Made by a program: the position numbers and the translations under genes
Notes under the pieces: generated by a model
The model's input: the letters and a program-made list of their open reading frames with translations, nothing else
Told to the model about the DNA's origin: nothing
Database searches by the model: none
Origin: Massilia arenae
Lineage (GTDB): Bacteria > Pseudomonadota > Gammaproteobacteria > Burkholderiales > Burkholderiaceae_D
DNA: 64,000 nucleotides
Assembly (NCBI RefSeq): GCF_008014745.1
Contig: NZ_VPFD01000003.1
Coordinates: 267,777-331,776 of the forward strand
Direction of reading: 5' to 3'
Part shown: positions 24,901 through 33,778 of the stretch, piece after piece
How the letters are laid out: each line of letters begins with the position of its first letter
Position numbering within the stretch: position 1 is the first letter of the stretch

Positions 24901-25800
24901 TTACTTGTTTTCAAGACAGGCGCGTGCGGTCGCGCCGATACAGTTGGCCAGCTCGCGCGCGCCATGCGACAGGGGCGAATGGCTGGCGGTGAGCAGGTAC
25001 AGGTGCACCGGGATCGACGGCGACCACTGGCGGCACTGCACCTTGTTGGGCGCCGCCGAGGCGGCGGTGAACGGGTCGAGAATCGCCGTGCCGGCGCCGG
25101 CCTCCACCAGCGAGCGCGCGATCTGGTAAGTCTGCACCACGGTGCGGAACACCGGCTGCACATCTTGCGCCTCGCAGGCGGCGACGACCATCTCGCCTAG
25201 CGGATCGCGGTCGGCCAGGCCGATCAGTTCGCCGCTCAGGTCTTCGGCCGAGATCGGCTTCTTGCATTCTTCCTCGGTCCAGGTGCCGGCGGGCGCCACC
25301 ACCGTCAACAGGCCGTGGGCGATCGGTTCGGCCACGATGCCGGGATGGCGCGGATCCTGCAGCGACAGGGCCAGGTCGGCTTCGCCCAGGCGCAGCGCGT
25401 TCACGATCTCGCTCGTGTGATGTGTGGCGAGTTCACAACGGGTGTCGGGGAAGTCGCGGCGCCAGGCCGTCATCCCGACCGGCAGCACGCTGACCGCGAT
25501 GGTCGGCGTCGACACCAGGCGCACGGTCTCGACCGCGCGGCCCTTGAGGCTGGCGGCCAGGCGGCGGATGCCCTGCAGGTCGCGGTTCAGTTTCTCGGTT
25601 TCGGCGAACAGGCGGTGCGCTTCCGGCTTCGGATACAGCTTGCCGCGCACGCGCTCGAACAGCGGCATGCCTAGCTGCAGCTCGGCATGCTGCAGCACCT
25701 TGGTCACCGCCGGCTGGGAAATATGCAGCACCTGGGCGGCGCCGCTGATGGTGCCGACTTGCATGATGGCGTGGAACACCTCGATATGACGCAGACGCAT
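24901..25800 (-). CDS. LysR-family transcriptional regulator
   Basis: This 299-aa LysR regulator has an N-terminal helix-turn-helix (RLRHIEVFHAIMQVGTISGA, SQPAVTKVLQHAE) and a C-terminal periplasmic-binding-like effector domain (VRLVSTPTIAVSVLPVGM, HTSEIVNALRLGEADLALSL). The start at 25800 is the usual family start; an extra 9 codons upstream add nothing. It lies immediately 5' of ddpX with no gap, which is unusual because LysR genes are normally divergent from their targets. It probably controls its own operon, perhaps sensing a D-Ala-containing ligand (inference). Confidence 0.9.
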   Translation of the reverse strand: MRLRHIEVFHAIMQVGTISGAAQVLHISQPAVTKVLQHAELQLGMPLFERVRGKLYPKPEAHRLFAETEKLNRDLQGIRRLAASLKGRAVETVRLVSTPTIAVSVLPVGMTAWRRDFPDTRCELATHHTSEIVNALRLGEADLALSLQDPRHPGIVAEPIAHGLLTVVAPAGTWTEEECKKPISAEDLSGELIGLADRDPLGEMVVAACEAQDVQPVFRTVVQTYQIARSLVEAGAGTAILDPFTAASAAPNKVQCRQWSPSIPVHLYLLTASHSPLSHGARELANCIGATARACLENK

Positions 25801-25887
25801 TGCTTCACCCTTCAGTAGAAAATCCACCCAGCATACGCACAGGGTGGATTGGCGAAGGATACAGCGAAAATTGCTGTACGGCGATGG

Positions 25888-26886
25888 TCACGGCGTGTTC
25901 ACTGGCGGCGTGGCGGGCACAGGCGCAGGCACCGGTGCGGTCGGCGGCACGTTCTCGAGCGCACCCGGCAGCGGATCAAAGGTCGGAGCCGGCGCCGATG
26001 GCGGTACTGGCGCTGGCGCCGGCGTTGGCGTTGGAAGCGGCTGGCCGGGCACGGCCTGCCATGGCTGCGGCTGCGCCGGGATCACCGGCATCGGCGGCGG
26101 CGGGGTGCCGGCCGGCGTGGTCAGCACTTCGAGCAGCGCCGCCGTCTCGGCGTCCGGATTGCCAGCGATATCGAGCGGACGATATTTCATCTGGAACGCC
26201 GCCAGCGTGGTGCGGGTCGCTTCGTCGTAGACGCCGCTTTGATTGACACCGAAACCGTGCATGGCCAGCTTGCGCTGGTACCAGCCGACGTCGGGCAGCA
26301 GGGCGTCGAAGGCCGGGCGCACGGCCGCCACGCGGGCGGCGTCCGGCCACAGCACCAGGCCCTCTTGCGCCAGGCGCTGCCACGGGAACTGCGGCCCCGG
26401 ATCCTGCTTCCTCAGCGGCGCGATGTCGCTGTGGCCCAGCACGTTCTCGGGCGCGATGCCGTGGCGCTGGACGATGTCCTTCACCAGCGGGATCAGGGCG
26501 TCCACCTGCGATTGCGGGAACGGCGCATAGACGCGGCCGGTCGGCGTGTCCTTCCAGCCGGCGTTGACGATCTCGATGCCGATCGAGCTGTTGTTCAGCT
26601 GGGTGAAGTTCTTCCAGCTCGAGTTACCGGCATGCCAGGCGGCGCGGTTCTCGTCGACCAGGCGATAGATCTTGGGCGTCGCCTCGTCGGTCAGCAGGTA
26701 ATGCGAGCTGACTTCTTTCTCGGTCAGGATCTTGATCGAGCTCGGCGTGTTGGCGACCGTGTAATGCAGCACCAGGAAGCGCGCCCGGCTCGACTGGCCC
26801 TTGGCGTTATAGGTAGTGTCGTAGCTCGGGACGGTGGAGCAGCCCGCCAGTACGGTCAGGGCAAGCAAGGCGGCGATCGATTTCAT
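25888..26886 (-). CDS. N-acetylmuramoyl-L-alanine amidase lipoprotein (AmiD-like)
   Basis: This 332-aa outer-membrane or periplasmic zinc amidase splits the peptide from MurNAc. The N-terminal lipobox (ALTVLAGC) gives a lipid-anchored cysteine at residue 18. The Amidase_2 domain follows with zinc ligands in FLVLHYTVAN and VLGHSDIAPLRKQDPGP and the conserved SSIGIEIVNAG. A peptidoglycan-binding-like segment comes next (MHGFGVNQSGVYDEATRTTL), then a Pro/Ala-rich tail of about 75 residues. The ATG at 26886 is the lipoprotein start. It is on the same strand as the kinase-glycosidase genes upstream. Confidence 0.9.
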   Translation of the reverse strand: MKSIAALLALTVLAGCSTVPSYDTTYNAKGQSSRARFLVLHYTVANTPSSIKILTEKEVSSHYLLTDEATPKIYRLVDENRAAWHAGNSSWKNFTQLNNSSIGIEIVNAGWKDTPTGRVYAPFPQSQVDALIPLVKDIVQRHGIAPENVLGHSDIAPLRKQDPGPQFPWQRLAQEGLVLWPDAARVAAVRPAFDALLPDVGWYQRKLAMHGFGVNQSGVYDEATRTTLAAFQMKYRPLDIAGNPDAETAALLEVLTTPAGTPPPPMPVIPAQPQPWQAVPGQPLPTPTPAPAPVPPSAPAPTFDPLPGALENVPPTAPVPAPVPATPPVNTP

Positions 26887-26914
26887 ATTGTTCTCCTTGG
26901 TGGTTTCTTGTCGT

Positions 26915-27832
26915 TCAAGCCAGCGCCAGGCGCGCGGCGGCATGGTGGGCGCGCGATCCGGTGCGGGTGAAGGCGGTAGTCGGGGGCAGCGCCGCGCGCA
27001 TGGTGTCGGCAATCAGCGGATGCAGTTCGGCGGCGCGCCCGGCCAGGGCCACTGGGCGCGCACCGAAGCGCGCGATCAGGGCCGATGCCAGGCGCGCCAG
27101 CTCATGGCCCGCCGCGACCAGGATGGCGCGCGCCGCCGGATCGTGTTCCGCGCTGGCGGCGACGGCCAGCGCCAGCTTGCCGACCGTCCCGCGTTCGCTT
27201 TGATAGATGAACTGGCGCGACTGGGCCCAGTCCGATCCGCCGATGTGTTCGAACACGGCATGCGCCATCGGCGACTCCTGCCAGCAGCCGGGACGTTCGT
27301 CTTCATTGCGCCAGATATGGCGCAGCGCTTCGCGCGCGATCCAGAAGCCGCCGCCGCCATCGTCCAGCACCACGCCGCGGCCACCGGCGCGGTGAAACAC
27401 ATCGTGCTCGTCGATGAAGGCCCCGATCGAACCGGTGCCGGCATAGACCAGGTAACCTTCGCCCGGCGCGAAACTGGCGCGGTAGGCGATCTCGATATCG
27501 TTGCAGAGCAGGACCGCGCCAGGCGCCACGCCCAGCAGGTCAGCCAGCCAGCCCTGCAGCAATTCGCCATCGCCGCCGAAGCCGGTCAGGCCGGCCTGCA
27601 CCCGCACCGGATGCGCATGCTGCAGCACCGCCTCCGCCAACCGTTCGAAGGTGGCGCGCACGGCGTCGCGGCCGTGGGGCGTGGCCATCTGCAGGGCCGA
27701 GAGGCCGGCGACCGTGCCCTCGGCCAGGATCGTGCCGCCGGGCGCGGCCAGCGCCCAGCGGGTCTGGGTGCCGCCGGCGTCGATGCCCAGGCCGGCGCCT
27801 GCTACGCGCGGATTGTCTTGATCAGTCGGCAT
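26915..27832 (-). CDS. BadF/BadG-type ATPase, probable GlcNAc/MurNAc kinase
   Basis: This 305-aa ASKHA-fold sugar kinase has the phosphate-1 motif GLGIDAGGTQTRWALA, a phosphate-2 region (YLVYAGTGSIGAFID) and GGRGVVLDDGGGGFWIAREAL. This family includes glucosamine kinases and the MurNAc/GlcNAc kinase MurK. With murQ, nagX and a MurNAc-type permease in the same run of genes, phosphorylation of MurNAc and/or GlcNAc at C6 is the most likely reaction. AnmK, the unrelated anhydroMurNAc kinase, is not in the window. Substrate choice is inference. Confidence 0.82.
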   Translation of the reverse strand: MPTDQDNPRVAGAGLGIDAGGTQTRWALAAPGGTILAEGTVAGLSALQMATPHGRDAVRATFERLAEAVLQHAHPVRVQAGLTGFGGDGELLQGWLADLLGVAPGAVLLCNDIEIAYRASFAPGEGYLVYAGTGSIGAFIDEHDVFHRAGGRGVVLDDGGGGFWIAREALRHIWRNEDERPGCWQESPMAHAVFEHIGGSDWAQSRQFIYQSERGTVGKLALAVAASAEHDPAARAILVAAGHELARLASALIARFGARPVALAGRAAELHPLIADTMRAALPPTTAFTRTGSRAHHAAARLALA

Positions 27833-27850
27833 ACCGTGATGCTACCCGCA

Positions 27851-29440
27851 TTATGGTTTCGACCACACACGCACGCGCTCGCCCTCGTTGCCGAGGCGGT
27901 CGACTGCGCTCACCACCACGATCTCGGCCGGGCCGAGGCGCTCGTCGTCGGACACCGTCCACGTCGCGCGCGCCGCCGGCGCCACGGCGAAGCGCCATTC
28001 ATTGCCGTGGCGGGCCCAGATCGCATACAGGGCATTGCCCTTGCCCGCCGTCAGGCTCAGGTCGACCGAGCGGGCGCTGCGCGCGGCCTTCACCACGGGC
28101 GTGCCGGGGGGCGTGCTGCCCAGCCACGGCGTGGCCGGCACCAGCGCCTGGCCGGTGTAGCGGCTCGCGCGCAGCTGTTCGCTGACGCCTTTGCGGTTCT
28201 GCATCAGTGCCACCATGCTGAAGTGGATATGGCCGGTGGCCAGCGGGCGCGAACGGGTCACGCTGACCTGCTGCAGCACTTCGTCCGGCTCGTAGTCGCG
28301 GGTCGGCGCGCCGATGCGGCTGGTGAACAGGCCCGGCCAGATATGGCGGCCCAGCGGGTTCTGGCCGATCCAGTAGTCGAGCAACACGTCATAGGCCTGG
28401 CCCGGCGGCTTGATCGGCCAGTACAGCTGCGGCACGAAGTAGTCGAGCCAGCCCTCTTGCAGCCACAGTTCGGCGTCGGCATACAGCTTGTCGTACTGCG
28501 AGAAGCCGACGATGCCGGGTGGGCGGCGATCGGGCCGGCCCAGGCCGAAGGGACTGATGCCGAAGCGCACCCAGCTCTTTTCGGCATGGATGCCCTTGTA
28601 CATGGCCTCGATCAGGCGGTTGACGTTGTCTCGGCGCCAGTCGGCGCGCGCCAGGGTGCCGCCGCTCTTCAGGTAGCGCTGCCAGGCCGGATCGTCGGGG
28701 AAGTCCAGTTCGGCCTTGGCCGCGCGGCCGTCCAGCGCGGCGGCATTGCCGGCCACGGCCGGCGTGGCCTCGATCGGGTAGGGATAGAAGTAGTCGTCGA
28801 TGTGCACGCCGTCGATGTCGTAGCGGCGCACGACGTCGAGGATCACATCCATGGTCTGCTTGACGGCCGCCGGCTCGCCCGGGTCCATCCACATGAACTT
28901 GCCGTAGCGTTTGACGATGTCCGGATTGGTGTTGGTGATGTGGTTCGGCGCCGACTGCGAGCGCGCCGCGTCCATGCGCGCGCGATAGGGGTTGAACCAC
29001 GCGTGCAGCTCGAGACCGCGCGCATGCGCCTGGTCGATCCAGAATTTGAGGGGATCGTAGGCCGGCATTGGCGCCTTGCCTTGCGCGCCGCTCAGGTACT
29101 CGGTCCATGGCTCGAGCTTCGATGGATAGATCGCATCGGCCGAAGGACGCACCTGCAGCACGATCGCGTTCAGGTTCAGCGACTTGGCGCGGTCGAGGAT
29201 GGCGATGGCTTCTTGCTGCTGTTTAGCGGACGACAGGCCAGGCTTGCTGGGCCAGTCGATATTGGCGACGGTCGAGACCCAGGCGGCGCGCAGTTCGCGC
29301 GGCGCGGCCGGCGGATCGTCGCCGCCGCTGGTTTCGGCCACCGGTACACCGCGGGTGAGCGGCTTGGTGCCGCAGCCGGCCAGCAGGCCGCCGAGGGCGA
29401 AGGCGCTGGCCAGGCCGAGCGTGAAAGCGCGTTTGTTCAT
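27851..29440 (-). CDS. Family-10 glycoside hydrolase-like lipoprotein (GHL10/DUF187)
   Basis: This 529-aa lipoprotein has the lipobox LGGLLAGCGTK. Its TIM-barrel GHL10 domain has ELRAAWVSTVANIDWPSKPG, AIVLQVRPSADAIYPSKLEP, LELHAWFNPYRARM, DIDGVHIDDYFYPYP and VRFGISPFGLGRP. A C-terminal fibronectin-like region follows. Relatives such as YngK act on cell-wall or other glycans; cleavage next to MurNAc or GlcNAc is expected from context. A TTG at 29452, 5 nt after GGAG, is an alternative start that adds four residues. It lies between nagX and the kinase on the same strand. Confidence 0.88.
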   Translation of the reverse strand: MNKRAFTLGLASAFALGGLLAGCGTKPLTRGVPVAETSGGDDPPAAPRELRAAWVSTVANIDWPSKPGLSSAKQQQEAIAILDRAKSLNLNAIVLQVRPSADAIYPSKLEPWTEYLSGAQGKAPMPAYDPLKFWIDQAHARGLELHAWFNPYRARMDAARSQSAPNHITNTNPDIVKRYGKFMWMDPGEPAAVKQTMDVILDVVRRYDIDGVHIDDYFYPYPIEATPAVAGNAAALDGRAAKAELDFPDDPAWQRYLKSGGTLARADWRRDNVNRLIEAMYKGIHAEKSWVRFGISPFGLGRPDRRPPGIVGFSQYDKLYADAELWLQEGWLDYFVPQLYWPIKPPGQAYDVLLDYWIGQNPLGRHIWPGLFTSRIGAPTRDYEPDEVLQQVSVTRSRPLATGHIHFSMVALMQNRKGVSEQLRASRYTGQALVPATPWLGSTPPGTPVVKAARSARSVDLSLTAGKGNALYAIWARHGNEWRFAVAPAARATWTVSDDERLGPAEIVVVSAVDRLGNEGERVRVWSKP

Positions 29441-29469
29441 TTTGGGAAGCAAAGTGGCTCCTTTTCTGT

Positions 29470-30612
29470 TCAGACTTTGACGAACCAGCGCTTGCGCCAC
29501 ATGCACCAGGCAATGGCAAACATGCAGGCGTTGAAAGCGATGGCGTACAGTAATGAGGTGTTGCGTGGGTCCAGCGGCAGCGCGGCAAACGGCGCGTACA
29601 GCAGTCGGCCGAGCGCGAGCTGGCTGCCGTCCGGCTGGGTGAATTTGATAAAGCCGAGCATCTTGGCGATGAGACCGGAGAGCGCGAAGATGAATAGCGC
29701 GTTCATGCCGTAGATGACGAAGGGCGTGCTCCAGCGCGCGGCGCACTCACGCACGACGTTCGACGGCGCCGCGTCCAGCAGCCAGTAGCTGGCGCCGAAA
29801 GCCAGCAGCGCCCAACCGCTCATCAACAGGCAGAACGACGGCGTCCACAGGCTTTTATTGATCGGCATGAGGACCGCATCGAGCGTGGAGCCCAGCGCCA
29901 GGCAGGCCAGGCCCGCCAGCATCAGCCACACCACCTGTTCGACCCGCGAAAGTGTCGAGAGCAGCAGCCGGCCGGCCAGCACGCCGAACAGCAGGCTGCA
30001 CACGGCCGGGAGCGTGGACACCAGTCCTTCCGGGTCCCAGGTCTTCGCTTGCGCCCACAAGTGGCCATCCATCAGCGCGCGGTCGATCCAGGCGCCGAAG
30101 TCCTGGCCCGGTTCCAGTACGCCGGCACCGATGCCGGGAACCGGAACGAAGAGCATCAGCACGCTGTACAGCGCCAGCAGCAGGGAGATGGCGAGCGCCT
30201 GGCCACGCCAGCCCAGGTAGACCACCAGCGGCGCCGCCAGCACGGTGCACAGGGCAATGCGCTGCAGCACGCCGGGAATGCGCACGCTATCGAAATCGAA
30301 GCGCGGGATCAGGTTGAGCAGGAAGCCGATCAGGAAGATCAGCGCGGCACGCTTGGCGAGCTTGACGAGCAGCTGCGGCTTGTCCGCGCCGGCAGCGGCC
30401 AGGCGGCCCAGCGACAGCGCCATCGCGACGCCGCCGATGAACAAGAAGAAAGGGAAGATCGTGTCGGTGAACGTCCAGCCGTGCCAGGCCGCATGCGCGA
30501 GCTGCGCATGCAGGTGGCCCCAGTCGCCTGGATTATTCACGAGCACCATCGCGGCGATGGTGAAGCCGCGGAAGGCGTCGAGCGATGTCAGGCGCACCGG
30601 TGCGTCGATCAT
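29470..30612 (-). CDS. nagX: NagX-like membrane acetyltransferase family protein (DUF5009)
   Basis: This 380-aa polytopic inner-membrane protein has about ten membrane segments. It is related to the heparan-alpha-glucosaminide N-acetyltransferase catalytic domain: RLTSLDAFRGFTIAAMVLVN, FTDTIFPFFLFIGGVAMALS, RIPGVLQRIALC and TPFVIYGMNALFIFALSGL. NagX homologues recur in bacterial GlcNAc-use clusters and are thought to move or modify amino sugars at the membrane. It is 6 bp from the permease gene and on the same strand, so probably co-transcribed. Confidence 0.88.
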   Translation of the reverse strand: MIDAPVRLTSLDAFRGFTIAAMVLVNNPGDWGHLHAQLAHAAWHGWTFTDTIFPFFLFIGGVAMALSLGRLAAAGADKPQLLVKLAKRAALIFLIGFLLNLIPRFDFDSVRIPGVLQRIALCTVLAAPLVVYLGWRGQALAISLLLALYSVLMLFVPVPGIGAGVLEPGQDFGAWIDRALMDGHLWAQAKTWDPEGLVSTLPAVCSLLFGVLAGRLLLSTLSRVEQVVWLMLAGLACLALGSTLDAVLMPINKSLWTPSFCLLMSGWALLAFGASYWLLDAAPSNVVRECAARWSTPFVIYGMNALFIFALSGLIAKMLGFIKFTQPDGSQLALGRLLYAPFAALPLDPRNTSLLYAIAFNACMFAIAWCMWRKRWFVKV

Positions 30613-30618
30613 GGCCCG

Positions 30619-31884
30619 TTATTTTTTCCCGAATTCGGGATCGATCTTGACCAGCGCCGCCACGATGAATGCGGGGATCGTCGCCAGGCAGGTCCAGATG
30701 AAGAAGTGCTTGTAGCCCAGGTATTCCTGCAGGTCGCCGCTCCACATGCCCGGCACCATCATCCCCAGCGCCATCAGGCCGGTGCAGATCGCATAGTGCG
30801 CGGTTTTATTCGGACCGTCGGCCACCATGATCATGTACATCATCATGGCCGTGAAGCCGAAGCCGTAGCCGAACTGTTCGAGCGCCAGGAAGGCGGACAC
30901 CGTCATCAGGTCGGTCGGCTGGGTCTGCGACAGGTAGACGAAGACCAGGTCCGGCAGGTGGATCGCGAACACCATCAGCCACAGGCAGCGCTTGAGCCCC
31001 AGGCGCGAGATCAGCCAGCCGCCGGCCAGGCCGCCCAGGGTGAGCGCGATGATGCCGACGGTGCCGTAGGCGATGCCGTATTCGGCGGTGGTGAGCCCCA
31101 GGCCGCCCTCGCTGACCGGGTCCTTCAGGAACGGCGCCACGAGTTTCAGCAACTGGGCCTCGCCCAGGCGGAAGGTGAGGATGAAGGCGACGATCATCCA
31201 GATGTCGCGCTTCTTGAAGAAAGCGGCGAAGGTGCCGAAGAAGTCGCGCAGCGGATTATTGGTGGTCGGGGCGGGACGGTCGTCCTCTGGCACGGGCAGT
31301 ACGAACTGGTGCCAGGCAAACGCGGCGAAGAAGATCCCGGCCAGCACGTAGAACACGATCGCCCAGGCTTGCTTGACGTCGCCCAGGCTGACCGCCAGGT
31401 AGCCGGCCAGCACCACCAGCGGGCCTTGTCCGACCAGGGTCGCGAGGCGATAGAAGGTGCTGCGCACGCCGACGAAGGCGGCTTGCTGCTGCTGGCGCAG
31501 GCCCAGCATATAGAAGCCGTCGGCCGAGATGTCATGGGTGGCGGAGCTGAACGCCATGACCCACATGACGGCCAGGCTAACGGCGAAGAAGGCGGGTGTG
31601 TGCAATACGGTGCCGACCGCGATCAGCGAGGCGCCGACCGCGATCTGCAACAGCACGGTCCAGCGGCGCTTGGTGCCGAACATGTCGACGATGGGCGACC
31701 ACAGCGGCTTGATCACCCATGGCAGGTACAGCAGGCTGGTATAGAAGGCGATGTCGGAATTCGAGATCCCCATGTCCTTGTACATGATGACGGTCAGGTT
31801 CATCACCACGACATAGGGGATGGCCTGGGCGAAGTACAGGGATGGCACCCACAGCCACGGGCGGTTCGCTTGCGGTTTCTGCAT
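30619..31884 (-). CDS. MFS permease, AmpG-like (muropeptide or amino-sugar uptake)
   Basis: This 421-aa twelve-helix major facilitator has AmpG-type features: SLYFAQAIPYVVVMNLTVIM, LPWVIKPLWSPIVDMFGTKR, SSATHDISADGFY and YGTVGIIALTLGGLAGGWLI. AmpG imports GlcNAc-anhydroMurNAc peptides. Its place between murQ and nagX suggests import of MurNAc-containing sugars or peptides. The final residues end KIDPEFGKK. Upstream, murQ ends 42 bp before its start, and nagX follows 6 bp after its end, making a tight murQ-permease-nagX run. Confidence 0.85.
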   Translation of the reverse strand: MQKPQANRPWLWVPSLYFAQAIPYVVVMNLTVIMYKDMGISNSDIAFYTSLLYLPWVIKPLWSPIVDMFGTKRRWTVLLQIAVGASLIAVGTVLHTPAFFAVSLAVMWVMAFSSATHDISADGFYMLGLRQQQQAAFVGVRSTFYRLATLVGQGPLVVLAGYLAVSLGDVKQAWAIVFYVLAGIFFAAFAWHQFVLPVPEDDRPAPTTNNPLRDFFGTFAAFFKKRDIWMIVAFILTFRLGEAQLLKLVAPFLKDPVSEGGLGLTTAEYGIAYGTVGIIALTLGGLAGGWLISRLGLKRCLWLMVFAIHLPDLVFVYLSQTQPTDLMTVSAFLALEQFGYGFGFTAMMMYMIMVADGPNKTAHYAICTGLMALGMMVPGMWSGDLQEYLGYKHFFIWTCLATIPAFIVAALVKIDPEFGKK

Positions 31885-31926
31885 GTCTCTTTCTTGTGCC
31901 TCTAGGCCAAGGCTGCGGAAACGCGC

Positions 31927-32805
31927 TTACGCGAGCGCCTGGCGCACGCTGCCGCGCGCCGCTTCCAGCAGCGCTTGCGCCTGCTCGACACTGGTTTGTT
32001 TGGACAAGGCCACGATGGCGGTCTTGACGTGGAATCCGCATTGCTCCAGCACCGCCCGCGCGGCTTCCTCGTCGGCGCCGGTGGCGAAGCTGGTGAGGCG
32101 GATCGCGCGCCGTACCAGTTTGGCATTGGTAGCCTTCAAGTCTACCATCAGGTTGCCATAGACCTTGTTCAAACGCACCATCAGTGCGCTGGAAAAGGTG
32201 TTCAGCGCGATCTTTTGCGAGGTGCCCGCCTTCAGGCGCGTGCTGCCCGAGACGACTTCGGGGCCGGTATCGAGCGTGACGCCGATCTCGGCTTCCTGCG
32301 TGACCGGCGCGTCCGGGTTGTTGGCGAAGCCTACCGTCAGCGCGCCGACCGCGCGCGCGGCCTGGATGGCGCCCAGCACATACGGCGTGCCGCCCGATGC
32401 GGCGATCGCCAGCACCACGTCGTCCGGACCCACGTTCACGCCCTGCAGGTCGGCAGCGCCCTGCGCGAAATCGTCTTCCGCCCCTTCGACCGCGACGAAC
32501 ATGGCGTCGCTGCCGCCGGCCAGCAGCGCCACCGCGCGTCCATGCGGCCAGGAGAAGGTCGGATACAGTTCGACGCTGTCGAGCACCCCCAGGCGGCCCG
32601 AGGTGCCGGCGCCGACATAGATCAGGCGCCCGCCCGCCTCCATGCGCGGCAGAGCGGCGGTGACGGCGGCGGCGATACGCGGGGCGGCCTTGCGCACCGC
32701 CTCGACGGCCTGCAACTGGTCGTCGACGAAGACGTTCACCAGCTCTGTGGTCGGGTACTGGTCGAGGGCGGCGTGCGCCTGGGAAGGGGTTTCGGTATTG
32801 AGCAT
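31927..32805 (-). CDS. murQ: N-acetylmuramic acid 6-phosphate etherase
   Basis: MurQ cleaves the lactyl ether of MurNAc-6-P to give GlcNAc-6-P and D-lactate. The 292-aa SIS-domain protein has the family start (LDQYPTTELV), RLIYVGAGTSGRLGVLDS, the phosphate loop AIAASGGTPYVLGAI and STRLKAGTSQKIALNTFSSA. The start at 32805 removes an 18-residue non-family extension. Context places it after a kinase that would supply MurNAc-6-P. The next enzyme, NagA deacetylase, is not in the window. Confidence 0.95.
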   Translation of the reverse strand: MLNTETPSQAHAALDQYPTTELVNVFVDDQLQAVEAVRKAAPRIAAAVTAALPRMEAGGRLIYVGAGTSGRLGVLDSVELYPTFSWPHGRAVALLAGGSDAMFVAVEGAEDDFAQGAADLQGVNVGPDDVVLAIAASGGTPYVLGAIQAARAVGALTVGFANNPDAPVTQEAEIGVTLDTGPEVVSGSTRLKAGTSQKIALNTFSSALMVRLNKVYGNLMVDLKATNAKLVRRAIRLTSFATGADEEAARAVLEQCGFHVKTAIVALSKQTSVEQAQALLEAARGSVRQALA

Positions 32806-32899
32806 CGCCGTGTCTCGGAATGGATTTTCGATGAAACCAGTGTAATACCAATTCGGCAAGCCATCCCATGAAAGGAACGTCCGCCGCCATGCCGCGAGG

Positions 32900-33655
32900 T
32901 TATGCGGGAGCGCCCGGCGTAGGGCGTCTTAGTTCGGCCACGAAGTCATAGTGATCGCTGCGGCAATAGGAATGGGTCAGCTCGACCGGCTCGCCCGATT
33001 CCAGGTAGCCGATGCGGGTGATGAACAGCACCGCGCGGCCTTCCGGCACGTCCAGGCGCGCCGCCAGCTCGGCGTCGGCGTTCATGGCGCGGATGTGCTG
33101 CAGCGCGCGCACCGGCATGTGGCCGCTCTTGCCCAGGTGGGCGTAGAGCGACGCGGCCACACCCTCGGGACGCGGCAGCACCGTGGCCGGGATCACGCTG
33201 ATTTCATAGGCCATCACCACGTCGTCGGCCAGGCGCAGGCGTTCCAGGCGCGCCACCCGCGCGCCGGGCGAGAGGCCCAGCGAGAGCTGCTCGTCGGCGT
33301 CGGCCAGGACCACTTCGCGGCGCAGCCACTCGGAGCGCGGGGTATAGCCGCGCTGCTGCAGCTGTTCCGAAAAACTCGACAGGTTCGACAGCGGCTGCTC
33401 GATGCGCGGGGCGATATAGTTGCCCGAGCCGCGGCGGCGCACCACGAGGCCCTGCTCGACCAGCTGGTCGATCGCCTTGCGCGCGGTGACGCGCGAGACG
33501 TCGAGCTGCTCGGACAGCATGCGTTCGGAGGGCAGCGCCTGGTCGGCCTGGTAGCGGCCGTCGCGCACGTCCTGCGCCAGCTTGCGCGCCAGCTGCATGT
33601 AGAGGGGAGAGTTGTCGTCCAGGTTGACCTGGAATCCGGGACCGGGGGTGTTCAT
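32900..33655 (-). CDS. GntR/HutC-family transcriptional regulator
   Basis: This 251-aa regulator has an N-terminal winged helix (YMQLARKLAQDVRDGRY, LPSERMLSEQLDVSRVTARK, GSGNYIAPR) and a C-terminal UTRA effector domain (SLGLSPGARVARLERLRLAD, ELTHSYCRSDHYDFVAELRR). HutC-type regulators such as NagR and NagQ sense amino-sugar phosphates, so control of the downstream murQ cluster is likely. The ATG at 33655 is the family start. It is divergent from the beta-lactamase-fold gene across 123 bp, which may hold a shared operator. Confidence 0.9.
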   Translation of the reverse strand: MNTPGPGFQVNLDDNSPLYMQLARKLAQDVRDGRYQADQALPSERMLSEQLDVSRVTARKAIDQLVEQGLVVRRRGSGNYIAPRIEQPLSNLSSFSEQLQQRGYTPRSEWLRREVVLADADEQLSLGLSPGARVARLERLRLADDVVMAYEISVIPATVLPRPEGVAASLYAHLGKSGHMPVRALQHIRAMNADAELAARLDVPEGRAVLFITRIGYLESGEPVELTHSYCRSDHYDFVAELRRPTPGAPA

Positions 33656-33778
33656 ACCGTGGAAGCATACCACTTGAGACCAATACAAAAGAGTTATGAC
33701 TTGCCTACTGCTATTCATTAGGCAAGCGTTTCGGGCTTTCCGTATGCTGATCCGGCAAACACGATAAAAGGGAATGAA

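Noticed and set aside
26834..29713. 959-codon plus-strand open frame opposite the kinase and GHL10 genes
   Set aside because: Spans two real genes on the other strand and the gap between them, with no recognisable domain.
30049..31905. 618-codon plus-strand open frame opposite nagX and the permease
   Set aside because: Shadow frame rich in His, Gln and Asp, complementary to membrane-protein codons.
32820..32870. GntR operator upstream of murQ (repeated ACCA/TGGT near TACCAAT)
   Set aside because: The ACCA elements are in direct, not inverted, orientation, so a HutC-type palindrome could not be supported.
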